A stretch of 64,000 nucleotides of DNA from Tillus elongatus (taxonomy: Eukaryota > Arthropoda > Insecta > Coleoptera > Cleridae). Within the stretch, counting starts at the first letter, position 1; every line of letters starts with the position of its first letter. Below the pieces are notes generated by a model, which searched no databases, had not been told where the DNA came from, and was given only the letters and a program-made list of their open reading frames with translations. The DNA is taken from NCBI GenBank assembly GCA_964006375.1, contig OZ023265.1:11379795-11443794 (forward strand), in the 5' to 3' direction. The translations under genes and the position numbers were made by a program. Below are positions 24,420 to 36,000 of this stretch, one piece after another.

Positions 24420-26280
24420 AGTTGTACTTTTTTTACTATAAGGTAAGTAAATATTTAGGTTATTTTTAGTCTAAGGGGCAATCCTCTAGTAAGATAGTCA
24501 GTGTATCTTCAGAGATACATCAGGCCACGCCTTTTGAACCTATGATGACTGCAAAAAAGGTAACATCAAAATAGGCATATGTAAAACCTTGCCTATTGAA
24601 AGTCTAGATTCTTTTAATTTCTTTAACCCCCTTTAAATGAAGTGGTTATTAGAGGAGGGCTTTGCATAATATATTTTGTCACACTATAAATATGCATATC
24701 TCAATGGGATTGCAATGCTTCCGGTCATCTAGGTTTTCGCCTACTTCAATGTGGTTTGAATAACTCAATTAAGTAATGTGAGTGCATATTCGACCTGAGT
24801 TGCAGAAGCTGCCTCACATTAATTACTTATTGATCTGTGCCTTCCAGTGAGATAGTTTATGATTAACCTTATTGTTACGATAAAGAGAAACAATATAGTC
24901 ATAATGTATACTTTTTTCATTCGTTTCTATGGAAACTTTCTAATTTTATTGAAACAAAATGTGGCGTGTGCCTAGAAATAGAATGTAAAATTGAAAGTGA
25001 AAATATATGTATTCTTGAAGGTGACGCTAAGTATTTTATTTATTTATTGTATTCCCATTATATAGAGTAGAATCCAGTAGAAGCATAAAGAATTTTTGCT
25101 GTGTAAATAGGAAATTTGCAATTCAGTTGCGAAATCTGCCTGTGTTCTCTGTTGAAACTTTGCAAAATATTTTTGAACTTATAGGGCATTTCACAAATAA
25201 CTTGAATTTAGCTTTTTCCGATAAATCTCTAAGTATATGCTACATAGTAAAAACGTTAAATGTAAATTATATAATATTAACTTACCCTCTTGATAGATGT
25301 ATGCCTATATAAGTAAAAGATTGGCGAATTTCTTCAAAACTGCACAGCTAAAACTCTAAATAAGTCAATGTACAGAACGTTCACTAAAGTAAAAAACAAT
25401 TAGGAATAAATGAATGCACCCATTTTTCAAATAAAATACGCGGTAAATAATTTAACCAGTTAAAGTTCGCGAGCAGTACCTAGTTCTTGAAAAACCAAGT
25501 AAACAGTTTTCAAGGCAACTACTATTATGTGATAAAAAATACGACCTACCATGGCTAACGTTGAATAAAAAATGTTAAACAACGCACTTATGCACAGAAC
25601 AATAGAGATTACGATTAATTGTATAAATGCACAAAGTCGCAGGAAAATAAACTTTTCTAAAGTGAACAAAATTAAAACCATGAAATGAACACTGCATTGA
25701 TTTTCACTTTTAATTCTGTTGAATCCAGATAAGTAAAGTTTTTATGTAATACATAAAAAAGAACTGATAAGTGTGGCGGCTTGTGAAGCCTGAGATAAAG
25801 CGATTTGAATTTTTAGATTGCATATATCCTAATTATTATTAGCCTTTTCCTAAATCGATCAGTAATCAGTAATGAATTTAAGTGGCGAATCCAGCAGATT
25901 CAATTATTTGTTTTTTCTTTTTTCTGAAATCCAAAGAGGTTGTAAAACCTCTTTGCTGAAATCAAAGCATTGCCGGAACATGGATATATAAATTGTTTTT
26001 CAATGATCAACTTGATGTTTCAGAGAACATTCTGTGTTCTGTGGTTTCAATTTACTTGAAAAGTAAGCCAGGGATTTTGTTGTTGGTTTCGGCTGCAATG
26101 ACGTCTTGACGTTGACATAAGTGTCAATTCAGTGACAGATGCTAGTAATTAAAAATTTCAAATATTGTTTAAATTTTGTATTTAGGTATTATACATATTA
26201 TAAACACTGAAGTAAATTTTTATTTTCTTCTCAATAAGGGTAAATAAATATATGCCACTGTATCAATCAAGACTATAAAA
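24420..26280. other. Intergenic; upstream region of PPP2R3C
   Basis: AT-rich with no gene that I can support. A 73-aa, very hydrophobic minus-strand frame (25460-25681) is the only noteworthy open frame and is discussed as a finding. The last several hundred bases probably include the PPP2R3C promoter, but I see no clear core element. Confidence 0.35.
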
Positions 26281-26289
26281 ACAAATGTA

Positions 26290-27650
26290 ATGGATCTTAA
26301 ACAACTGTTAAAGAGAAAGCTGGAGAAAAACAAAGGTATTTTATTTATGAATTAATGAAACTGATAGTTATAAGACTATATTTTCCAGTTGTAGAACAGT
26401 CCCAAAAATCTCCTGTAGAGGCAGAAGATGAATATTTTCAAAAATGTATGAAAGAATGGACAAAACCGGACGTCACACAAGAAGCTGCTATTCCTAGATT
26501 TTTTAACAGACTTCCTAAAGAAACAGAACCATTGCGTCAAAAACTCCGCGAAGAAAGTCGGTCAAATTTGTTGAAGAGACGAAGCTTGCAGCTTTTAGAC
26601 AACAACGAGCTCAAGGAATTGTGGGTCATACTGGATCAAAATCAAAGCTATCCTGAACTCATCACTTACAGTGATTTCCAAAAACTGGCTCAAACTGTAG
26701 CTCCTAAAATAAAACCTTTCTTTACACCCAGCGTGTTTGGAAAGCTACAACAAGGTGACTCTCAAGGTAGAGTTTCAATCATGTCTCTTTTTAATTATGT
26801 GATGCGGAAAGTGTGGCTGCAGCAAACTAGAGTTGGTTTATCACTATACGATGCCACAGGGCAAGGTTATCTGAATGAAGGAGATTTGGAAAACTACATA
26901 ACTGATTTACTGCCAACTTTACCACAACTTGAAGGCCTAGAGAAGTCATTTCATAGTTTTTATGTTTGTACTGCAGTTAGAAAATTCCTGTTTTTCTTAG
27001 ATACAGTTCGAGCTGGTAGAGTAAGGATCCTTGACATATTAGCTTGTTCCTTCCTAGATGATTTATTAGAGCTGAGAGATGAAGAGCTAAGTAAAGAACT
27101 GCAGGAGCAGAACTGGTTCAGTGCTCCTTCTGCTTTGAGAATTTATGGACATTATTTAAATTTAGACAGAGATCACAATGGTATGTTAAGTAAACAGGAA
27201 CTGGCAGGTTACGGTTCTGGAACGTTAACACAGCCATTTTTAGATAGAGTTTTTCAAACCTGCCTCACCTATTCAGGTGAAATGGATTATAAGACATATC
27301 TTGATCTAGTACTTGCCTTAGAAAATCGCAGTGAACCACAAGCACTGGCGTACTTGTTCAGAATCTTAGATATAAAAGGAGAAGGGTATTTAGATTCATT
27401 TACATTAAATTATTTCTTTAAAGCTATCCAAGAACAAATGAAAGCACATGGTGCCGAACCTGTATTATTTCAAGATGTTAAAGATGAACTGTTTGATATG
27501 GTACGACCAGCCAATCCTGAAAGGATAACTCTAGCTGACTTGATGACATGTGGCCAGGGAGATACGTTTGTTAGTATTTTAATAGAGTTTCACGGATTTT
27601 GGGCATATGAGAACAGAGAGGCTGTCAACTCAGACCTTACACAAGACTGA
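26290..27650 (+). CDS. PPP2R3C: PP2A regulatory subunit B'' gamma
   Basis: This is a regulatory subunit of protein phosphatase 2A, a cytosolic and nuclear Ser/Thr phosphatase. It recruits the enzyme to particular substrates and, in mammals (as G5PR), has roles in lymphocytes and at centrosomes. Coding exon 1 is 26290-26335 and starts 'MDLKQLLKRKLEKNK'. The intron 26336-26388 (53 bp, GTATTT...TTCCAG) is phase 1, and exon 2 runs from 26389 to the TGA at 27648-27650. The product is about 435 aa, against 453 aa in human. The conserved core is obvious: 'KLREESRSNLLKRRS', 'FNYVMRKVWLQQTRVGLSLY', 'GLEKSFHSFYVCTAVRKF', 'ILACSFLDDLLELRDEELSK' and 'NWFSAPSALRIYGHYLNLD'. An EF-hand-like loop with ligands D-x-D-x-N-G is at about residues 275-286. 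The start is chosen because exon 1 matches the family's 'MDWKEVL' N-terminus. The open frame that continues upstream of exon 2 is intron. The polyA signal AATAAA is at 27720-27725. Confidence 0.96.
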
Positions 27651-27719
27651 AATTCAATACTCAGTTTGGGTACCTTTTAATTATCTATGTACAGTATTTC
27701 ACACTTATTTGCTAGGTCT

Positions 27720-27725
27720 AATAAA
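27720..27725 (+). terminator. PPP2R3C polyadenylation signal
   Basis: AATAAA lies 70 bp after the PPP2R3C stop, followed by a T-rich stretch. It is only about 20 bp from the stop codon of the convergent LYRM7 gene. Confidence 0.7.
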
Positions 27726-27743
27726 TACATTTAATTTTAATTT

Positions 27744-27749
27744 TTTATT
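27744..27749 (-). terminator. LYRM7 polyadenylation signal overlapping the stop codon
   Basis: The minus strand reads AACAAATAATAAAAAA: the AA of the TAA stop (27748-27750) are the first two bases of AATAAA (27744-27749). The predicted 3'UTR is therefore only the distance to cleavage and would overlap the 3' end of PPP2R3C. Confidence 0.75.
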
Positions 27750-28077
27750 ATTTGTTGTTGCATTTCTTGCCTTCTTCACAATCTTGGAAGGGAACATTAT
27801 CCAATTTTACTGTGTCTGGTCTTAAGACAGCTTCATATTTGCCTGGTGCGACTTCTCTGGCCTGTATTACTGTTGTTCTGAGTTCCTTTTCAATTTGTTT
27901 AGTGTATTCTATTAGTTGTTTGATCTTGTCTTCACTATTTAAGTCCTTATTGTTCTTAAATTCCTCATTGATTTTTTGCCTTGCCAAAGATAGGGCCCGC
28001 TCGTCTCCATCAAATACGGTTTTTCTGGTTTTATGCAGTAATTTAAAAACCTTTAAAACTTCTCTTTTTGATGACAT
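27748..28077 (-). CDS. LYRM7: Complex III assembly factor LYRM7
   Basis: This is a mitochondrial matrix LYR-motif protein (MZM1 in yeast) that chaperones the Rieske Fe-S protein before its insertion into respiratory complex III. The single-exon frame encodes 109 aa, close to the 104 aa of the human protein. The N-terminus 'REVLKVFKLLHKTRKTVFDG' holds the LYR-type helix, followed by 'LARQKINEEFKNNKDL', a very well conserved family signature, 'ELRTTVIQAREV' and the C-terminal 'LDNVPFQDC'. There is no separate mitochondrial presequence, as is usual for LYRM proteins. The start at 28077 fits the family N-terminus. The gene is convergent with PPP2R3C, and its stop codon overlaps its own polyA signal. 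Confidence 0.95.
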   Translation of the reverse strand: MSSKREVLKVFKLLHKTRKTVFDGDERALSLARQKINEEFKNNKDLNSEDKIKQLIEYTKQIEKELRTTVIQAREVAPGKYEAVLRPDTVKLDNVPFQDCEEGKKCNNK

Positions 28078-28194
28078 GTTAGTAAATATGCAAGAAATTG
28101 TATTTAAATTATTACTATAAATTCTAAGTTACTCAAAATTTCGAATCAATACACTACACTACATTTGGTTATAACCAGAGAGTAATCTTTCTCT

Positions 28195-28342
28195 ATGATT
28201 TTAATCACCTACTAGTGAATTTTTATGTTTAAAAAATCAATATGAGAGAGGTATCGATGGTGAGACTTTACAAAAAAAATTCAAATTAGCGCGTACTAGG
28301 ACCCCTAGAACCCATATCCGGGGTCAGTTTCAATTTTTATAT

Positions 28343-28416
<74 letters not shown>

Positions 28417-28890
28417 AACCGCTAACTCAAAAATAATTAACCGATTTAGATCAAACTCGGCAAGTGCCTTTCTTTTATTAATGGCTTGGATGAGTTCGTT
28501 AGCCAGGAAAATCGGAGAAACTTTTCCGGGAAAATTTTGAGTTTTCTTTCGAAACAAATTTTTTTCTCCGAAAGTTACAAAACTATGTTAATGAAATTTG
28601 ATGGGTATGTTGCCTTAGGCCAGACCTTACTACAAACGAAAATTCAACTTTGTAAGCTTATAGAAAATTGAATTATTCGATTTTGAGTTTTCTTTTGAAA
28701 AAAAATGTTTTCTCCGAGAATTCCAAAGTTATTTTAATGAAATTTGGTGGATATGGTACCTTAGGAAAGACCTTACTACATACCAAAATTCAACTTTTCA
28801 AGTTTATAGAAAATTAAGTTATTCAAATTTGAAGCATTTAATAAAAATTCACTACCATAACGCACTTGCTGCGTCCCGTACTTTTTCAGT
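28195..28890. repeat. Rep-E interspersed repeat with internal (TA)n, segment 3
   Basis: It has the same order as at 23077: 'CTAGTGAATTTTTATG', 'CTAGGACCCCTAGAACCCA', a (TA)n tract at 28346-28414, 'ATGGCTTGGATGAGTTCGTT' and 'GTTTTCTTTCGAAACAAATT'. It then has two tandem-like copies of a 'GAAATTTG(A/G)TGG(G/A)TATG' block and the end 'CATAACGCACTTGCTGC'. It lies directly upstream of LYRM7, on the far side from PPP2R3C. Confidence 0.8.
28346..28414. repeat. (TA)n microsatellite inside Rep-E
   Basis: About 69 bp of TA at the same internal Rep-E position as in segments 2 and 4. Confidence 0.98.
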
Positions 28891-28899
28891 TTCATGCCT

Positions 28900-30027
28900 C
28901 TTTTTTGTTGGTGAATATCTCTATTGTGGTGATAGAGGGCGGGACTTTATAAAAAGCCGTTCTGTGGTTACATAATAGCAATGACCACTGTTGTTAAAAG
29001 GATTTGTTTCTGTGTGGCCGCCAGACTTTTTAACAAGGTTGTCTCACGCGGACCTGCTCTATGCAAGTGTATTAATGTTAAATAACTCAACACTCGGCGA
29101 CTTGCGCACAACTTTCACAGGCAATATGCAACCGTTCTTGCCTTTTCTAAAACAGTATAGTCACATAAGGCGTCCTTGTCTGGCTTTTAGCACACTATTA
29201 CTTATTTGCCTAAGCTGTTTTACAATGATCAATTTGCCATTTGGTTATTTAATATGTTGGTCGGAGATGTAAATGTTGAATTAATCCTCGCGAATGATTT
29301 TGCAAAGCACAAGCTTAAATATATGTTTTTGTTACTCGAAATGATTGGTTCGCTCATATCAAAAAACTTAAAAATCAGATTAGTACTCAATTCAATTCCA
29401 TGACCTCTTATATACTTTCAGTTTCTTCTGAGCAGGTATCTTCAGAAGCTTCGCTTGCAAATTGTGCTCATAATTGCCCTGTGAAAAACGTTCATAACAT
29501 ACATTGTGAGTTATCATTTTTGAACCCATATATCCGTCAAAATCCTTATTTTGGTGAAACCGATAAAAAATTCTTATCCGAATTTAGGAACATTTAATTT
29601 GACATTATTGCAAATTACAACGGTGTATCACATTCCAATCAATTTTAAACAATGTCGTCGTACTATGAACCTATTAGCTTTAGTGCCTAATATGCTAAAC
29701 GAGTGGCCCAAAGGACACAAAGGTAAAGTCCACACAGCAATCATTAAGGTTCAATATTCTTTGAATTGATATTTGTTATCATAGACACATTTGTCTATGT
29801 TTGTTATCTATAGCTATAAAGTAGGTATGTTACTTTATGTTTCAAACTGAATTTCATGAAATGTAATTAATTCATAGAGAATGTTAGTTGTAGAATAACC
29901 TCTAATTTTCAATTTGACGTTTCAGGGTTGTTTTTGTTGACATTTAAGATAGCAAAAAAAATTGTCTTCAAAAATAGTTATACTTTTGAAGGTATATAAC
30001 TCTTGAAGTAAAGACTACAAAATTAGA
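28900..30027. other. Intergenic; upstream of COMMD2
   Basis: Several overlapping short frames (28991-29597) sit in a somewhat GC-richer stretch. One of them, 29400-29597, contains 'VSSEQVSSEASLANCAHNC', but I recognise no domain and the frames shift. It may be a decayed transposon. The COMMD2 promoter should lie in the right-hand part. Confidence 0.3.
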
Positions 30028-33000
30028 ATGTTAATTTCATTAAGAAATGATCACAAGGAGCATTTGTCATTATTAACAAACCAACCCCTACAAGGTAAAA
30101 TAAACTTTTTGTTACATATTTTACAATAATAATTATTTTGGTTTCAGTGATTATAGACTTTTGTAAATTGGCTATTGATTTTCTACAAAATGGTGCAAAT
30201 CTAGAACTGTATTCTTCAATAGCTACAAAACTTTCTGTGGAAAAAGATCAAATTCAGAATTGTGTTTTTGGCCTGGTCAATTTACTTTTGATAAGCTGTC
30301 AGCACCAGGTAATTGAAATTTAAATATATATGTAGTCTATTGTATGGTACTCTCATATTTTAGCCCAATCTGCAAACTTCCTGTGTACACGAATTTTTCC
30401 GTTCGAGTTTAGATGCTGTTGCTGCTTTCTTCTATTTACTTCTACTACATTTAAAAATAAGGTGTCAATAAGCATTATAAAAGGTTGTAGCAGATTGGGA
30501 GAGCTAAAGTGTTGGATTACATATTGTCTTCTTAATAGAAGCTGATAATTTCAGTAATAAGATTATTGCTGCCAATACTTGATGTGAATCTAGTTTCAAA
30601 TATTTAATAAAACAGATGAATGTAAGAATAATGTACGGTGAATTTTGAGACAACCTCCCGAACTGTTTTAGATAAAACGACTGCTGATAGATAAAGTTTG
30701 GGATCTTACATGCACGCTGACATGAATAAGAAATTTTTTCTTGTTTGTGCATGGGGGGTGGGGGTGGTTTCTAAGCATGTTTCTGAAAAATGTTTCAAAA
30801 AAGCCTTGAGGAGGCTGTCTGCAAATTTTTTCCTAAGATATTATCACAAACTACAGCTGTTTTGCCACGATGTAGAATTTTTAACTATAACAAATTGGTG
30901 TCTGAAGAAGCAACATCCTGGTGAAACAACTAGAAGGATGATGACATCATACGAAACTAGTTTACAATTTGGAGGAATAATGATGTTATTTAAATTTTAT
31001 GTTCACTAAGACGAATTCTTAACTGAATAGTATAATATTCTGTTTTATTAAATATTTGCTAATTTTGTACTCCCAAGTTACGTCAACATTTCAACTCGAT
31101 AACAAGTTAACTGAAAAATGTATTAGGGGCAGACTCTGGACTTTTTTGAAAGGGGAATAATTGATATCCAAGTATCAGTTTGAGTTTCAGGAGGGGCACA
31201 GCTCGGAGGATGCTATATCGGAAGTGACTAACTTCATAGTTGGTAATTTTAGTGAGGGCTTTAAAACCTTGGCGGTTTTTCCGAACTGTCGAAGGCTTTC
31301 GACACGGTAGACCACAAGATCTTGTCAAAATTGGAAAAAATCGGTATAAGAGGACTGGCCCTAAATTTACTCAAGTCATATCTAAGAGGCAGAATTTGAG
31401 TAGTAAAAATAGTTGAAAATATAAGTAGTTCAAAGCCAGTGGAGTGTGGTGCCCCACACGGGACGGTCCAGGGCCCCATCCTTTTCTTGATTTATGTCAA
31501 TTCTCTGACAGAAGTATCCGTGTTTCGCAGATGATACAGTTGTGCTGGTCAGAGATTGTACAATGACAATGCTGAAAGGGAGATTGCAAAGATTAAACAC
31601 TAGCTTGACTCAAATCTGTTAACCTTAGATTGGAGATTCAAAACTTAAGACTCCATGACATAGATTGTCAAACAAATAACACCCCCTATTGTAACTGCAC
31701 TCACATGATTAAGAGAAGTGGAAACGTTAAATACCTGGGCATATACTTTGACCAATGCATAACGTGGTGCAATCATCTACAGTTCATAAACAGAAACATA
31801 AGAAACCTATTGTATAAGTTTTACGAACTGAGAGAAGTTGTACCTGTAGAGACACTAAAAATAATATATAAGGCTTTGGTTGAATCAGTTTCTCAGAATC
31901 AGCATTTAACGACACAAGAAACCGCTATGTCCGCATTCTTTCTGAGGCAAAAAACTCGTTTAATAACCACATCAAAAACAAAGTCCTCTCAAGCTCCAAT
32001 GGCAGCAAACCCTTCTGGACTCTTGCTAAATATATTGGGAATAATTTCTGCAAGAGCATGTTCCTACCTCTTGTTTCAGGGGATGATATTGTTTCTACCG
32101 CCCTGGGCAAGGCTGAACTTTTTGCCTCGTTGTTCGCCGGCAATTCTACTCTCAATCCACCTCCAAATGTCCAATCACCAACAGTCCCCAATAACGCACA
32201 TAAAATGATATATCATTTTCAAAACTAAAAAGGTACAAAATATGCTCTCTTCTCTTAATACCAGGAAAGTCTCTGGCCTTGTTGAAATCCCAGCAATTGT
32301 TCTCAAAAAATACGTACCAGAACTTGCTCCTGTCGTGACTCGTCTGTTTCAGACATCTTACAATAGAGGCATATTCCCTAGTAACTGGAAAACTGCTAGA
32401 GTACAACCCGTCCCCAAGAAAGGATCCAAAGCGCGTCCTAGACACTACAGGCCTATCTCTCTCATTTCAGTCATCTCTAAAGTGATGGAAAAGTATATAA
32501 ACACCGAATTACTAAAATTTGTTGAAAAACACAGTCTAATCTACGACAGGCAGTATGGATTCCATCAGCGCAGATCAACTGCCGACCTCCTTTCCTGTGT
32601 CATCCATTCTTGGAACAAGTATATGGAACTACACAGTAAATCCCAGATTCTGACAGGCACGCAGCGCTGCTTAATAAACTTCCGGCCTATGGCCTACCAC
32701 CAAAACTCTGTACCTGGACAGCAAATTTCCTCTCCAACCGGAGCATTTCTCTTGTCGTGGATGGCCATTCCTCTAAACTGTATCCAATTAACGCAGGAGT
32801 CCCTCAAGGTTCAGCTTTAGCCCCTACTTTGTTTCTTCTCCACATCAATGACCTCCTTTTTAGCACATCCAACCCCGTTCTCAGTTACGCGGACGACAGC
32901 ACCCTTCACTCAAATATACAATATTTTAAGCCTGTCTCTTTAGCCCAATTAGATGAGGATCGCAGACTCATTGAGGGTTCTGTCTCTGTGGATCTCCAAC

Positions 33001-36000
33001 AAATATTAGACTGGGGAACTAGAAATCTTGTACAATTCAACTCCACCAAATCTCAGTCTCAACCGAGTTATTCAAAGTAATGAGTCCTTTTCACTTTCTG
33101 TGGATCGAAATTGCAGAAGCGGCTGCTAAGAAATTAGGTTTCCACTTCCGGACTCGCAAATACTTTTCACCAGCTAATCTCTATACCTTATATACTTCAC
33201 AAATAAGACCAAACCTCGAATACTGCTCCCACATCCGGGGTGCCGCTGCCGCTTCTACACTCCCTATCCTGGACTTCATTGAGAAGAGAGCTATACGTCT
33301 CATCGGTGACCCTACCCTCACCCAAAGACTGCCATTCCTTGCCCACTGACCTGCCGTTGGTGACCTCTCTCTCTTTTGTAGAAATCTGCACGGGCACTGC
33401 TCAGAGGAGCTTTCTTTCATAGTTCCTCCACCTGCTGCCCCCAACAGATTTACCAGGGCAACAGAGCGAATGCACCCTTTTACTGTCCAGGTCACCAGAC
33501 ATTGAACATCTTGTTATGCCCGCTCTTTTGTCCCGAGGGCTTTCAAGTTGTGGAATTCCTTGTCGGCACATGTTTTTCCTTCTCCTCCGAACCTCCAAGT
33601 CCAGAATTAACAAGTTGTCTCTTTCCTCCTTGTCGACACCCACCGTACGAGAGTATTTAGGCTGTAAGCTCTCGTGATGTGTTGTTGAAATATAAAAAAA
33701 AAGTTGTATCTTATGGTATCACATGGGGTGCCTTATGTAATAATGTCCTTTCTCCAATAATATCAACCAAAAATACATAATTTATAGCATACTATGTAAA
33801 AAGCAGCTGCACCCCACATATTAGCTATTCAATGAATCCCGGCCTTTAAATATTAGCTATATGTCAAAAATATTGTGCGGTTTACTTCTGCCTGTCTATT
33901 ATACTTTTTATGGCTAGATGGAACAAATATGGTGTTAAGGGACATCTTTATTTTAGCTTTTGCTTCCTATCTGTTAAAATCTATTAGAGTACTTTGCTTT
34001 TTGTATAGTTGGAGAATAATGTGTCTCTTCCTTTAATACAGCCCATAGCTCTCTTCACTAAATAAAATAGTATTTTCCATTCCAGATCATCAAATGCTTT
34101 TTCTAGGTCTACAAAATCAATATCATATCTCTTATGTTTCTCAAGCCTTTTTCCCATTGTTCTAAATGCTGACAATGCTTCTGTAGGTCCTCGGCTAGGT
34201 CTAAACTATGTTCTTCACCCAAGCAACTCTTAATTTTGATTCTCCGTCTATTTTTTATTATGATTAGCGCAATCTTTGCCACATAACTCTGTACTTTTAT
34301 TGTCCTGTGCATATTGCATTTTTCACCATTTTCAGAATAGTAATGCCTTTATTCCTCATGAACTCACTGGGCAGTTATGGGAGTTTGCAACATTTAGTAA
34401 TCAGTTGGAAAAGTTCTACTTTAATTTTTTCACAACAAGTGTTCTTCTGTTAATTCATCTACACCAGGAGCTTTCTTTCTTAAACAGTTTTCTCAAATTT
34501 TCTGAGAAATGGATGGGCCCCATATCAACTGGGTTTAACTTTCATATTTCCTCTATACACCCGTTTTCACAATTAATTATTTTTTTGTATAAAGCTCTTC
34601 TAGATAGACGTTCCAGTGCTCAGCAATGTCTGTTATAGTAATAAATTTCACAAAATTACTTATACAAATTTTGTAGTGCAGGTGGAGAGATGCAAAGGTT
34701 TTTGATAAAAACATCAAGATAGTTTAATAAATATTCTACTTTCAGCTCAGCGATGCAGATTTCAGAGACACAGTTCTAACATTGAATTTTAGCCAAGAAC
34801 AACAGTTAGTTCTTAGCAAGTTTTATGACAGTAGGAAGAATGAAATATCTGAGATTCTCTCCAAACTTAGTGTCAACGAACCACATTATAGTGATCTAAC
34901 GTGGCGCTTTGAAGTTCAAGTAAGTTTATTATAACTTTGGAAATTATAGTATTAGATTAGATTAGATTAGATTTTATTGTGAGTGGGCTATTTCAGTCCC
35001 TCCACCGCGACCTTGGGTCTGTTGTGGCTCACGTCTAGTTATTTAGATTTCACCCATCAATTCCAGCTCCTTGAGGGAGTCGATCTTTTCTTGAGGGTGA
35101 GAGTTTGTTTGGCAGGTGTACTGCCATCTGAATAAAGTCGCTTGCCCGTTTAGAAGCTCAAAGAGAGATAACCTCTCTCCGAGTTCGTCTGGACCCGACA
35201 TCCGTCAGTGTTTGACTCGAGGCGGTATCATGAAGTCCCGCTCTCGAGCAGCATCTAATCTCCAGTTGTAATCCACCCCTAGAGATCTCAGCTCCCCTCA
35301 GGCTCATCCAAACCTGATACCTAACAGTTTTAAGAAAAATTATAGTATAGTAGTAGCACTTTTTTTTCCTCAGGGCTCGTCCGCGGCTTTGCCGCCCCGA
35401 TAGCATTGCAGCCCTTGGTCTTGTGCACGCCCTTAGTCTCTTCACTCCACCCATTCCAAAATCATTGTGCCTTGAACCAGTCTGCACAGCGTTTGGTAGG
35501 GTGAAGTTTTATAATGCTCTGTCTCCGGTCTAGACTGACTGTAGATCAGTAGTCTTTTGCGGTCCAGAGCTTTACACTCGCACAAGATGTGCTGGGCTGA
35601 TTCCTCCCCCTCGCCGCAGAGTCTGCATGCAAGGTCCCCCTCGAACCGCGCCATTTTATGCAGGTGTTTCTTGACGGCCATGTGTCCCGTCAAGAGACCT
35701 GTTATATTTCTGAGCTGTCCTCTGTCAAGATTTAACAGCTCCACATCTCTCTTTAAACTGGGTTCAATTATTGACTTCTCATGTCTAAGCCCTCGACAGT
35801 CTGCTCAGTACACCTTGTGTTGGTTTCTGCCCCAGGACCTAATGGCTCCCCTGGCAGTGCTCTTTATCACGCCAGAGCCAGTTCCGGTTTCATAAATGGT
35901 ACTGCTGACCCTCTATTCGTAAGAATGTCAGCTTCTTCATAGCCTTTAACCCCCAAGTGACCCGGCACCCAGATGAGGGTAACCTCATTCTGCCCAGCCA

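Noticed and set aside
26355..26388. N-terminal extension 'MKLIVIRLYFP' of the PPP2R3C open frame
   Set aside because: It lies in the 53-bp intron. The upstream exon 'MDLKQLLKRKLEKNK' splices in frame and matches the family N-terminus.
28991..29597. Overlapping frames upstream of COMMD2
   Set aside because: They change frame repeatedly and show no domain. They are probably chance frames or an unrecognised dead transposon.
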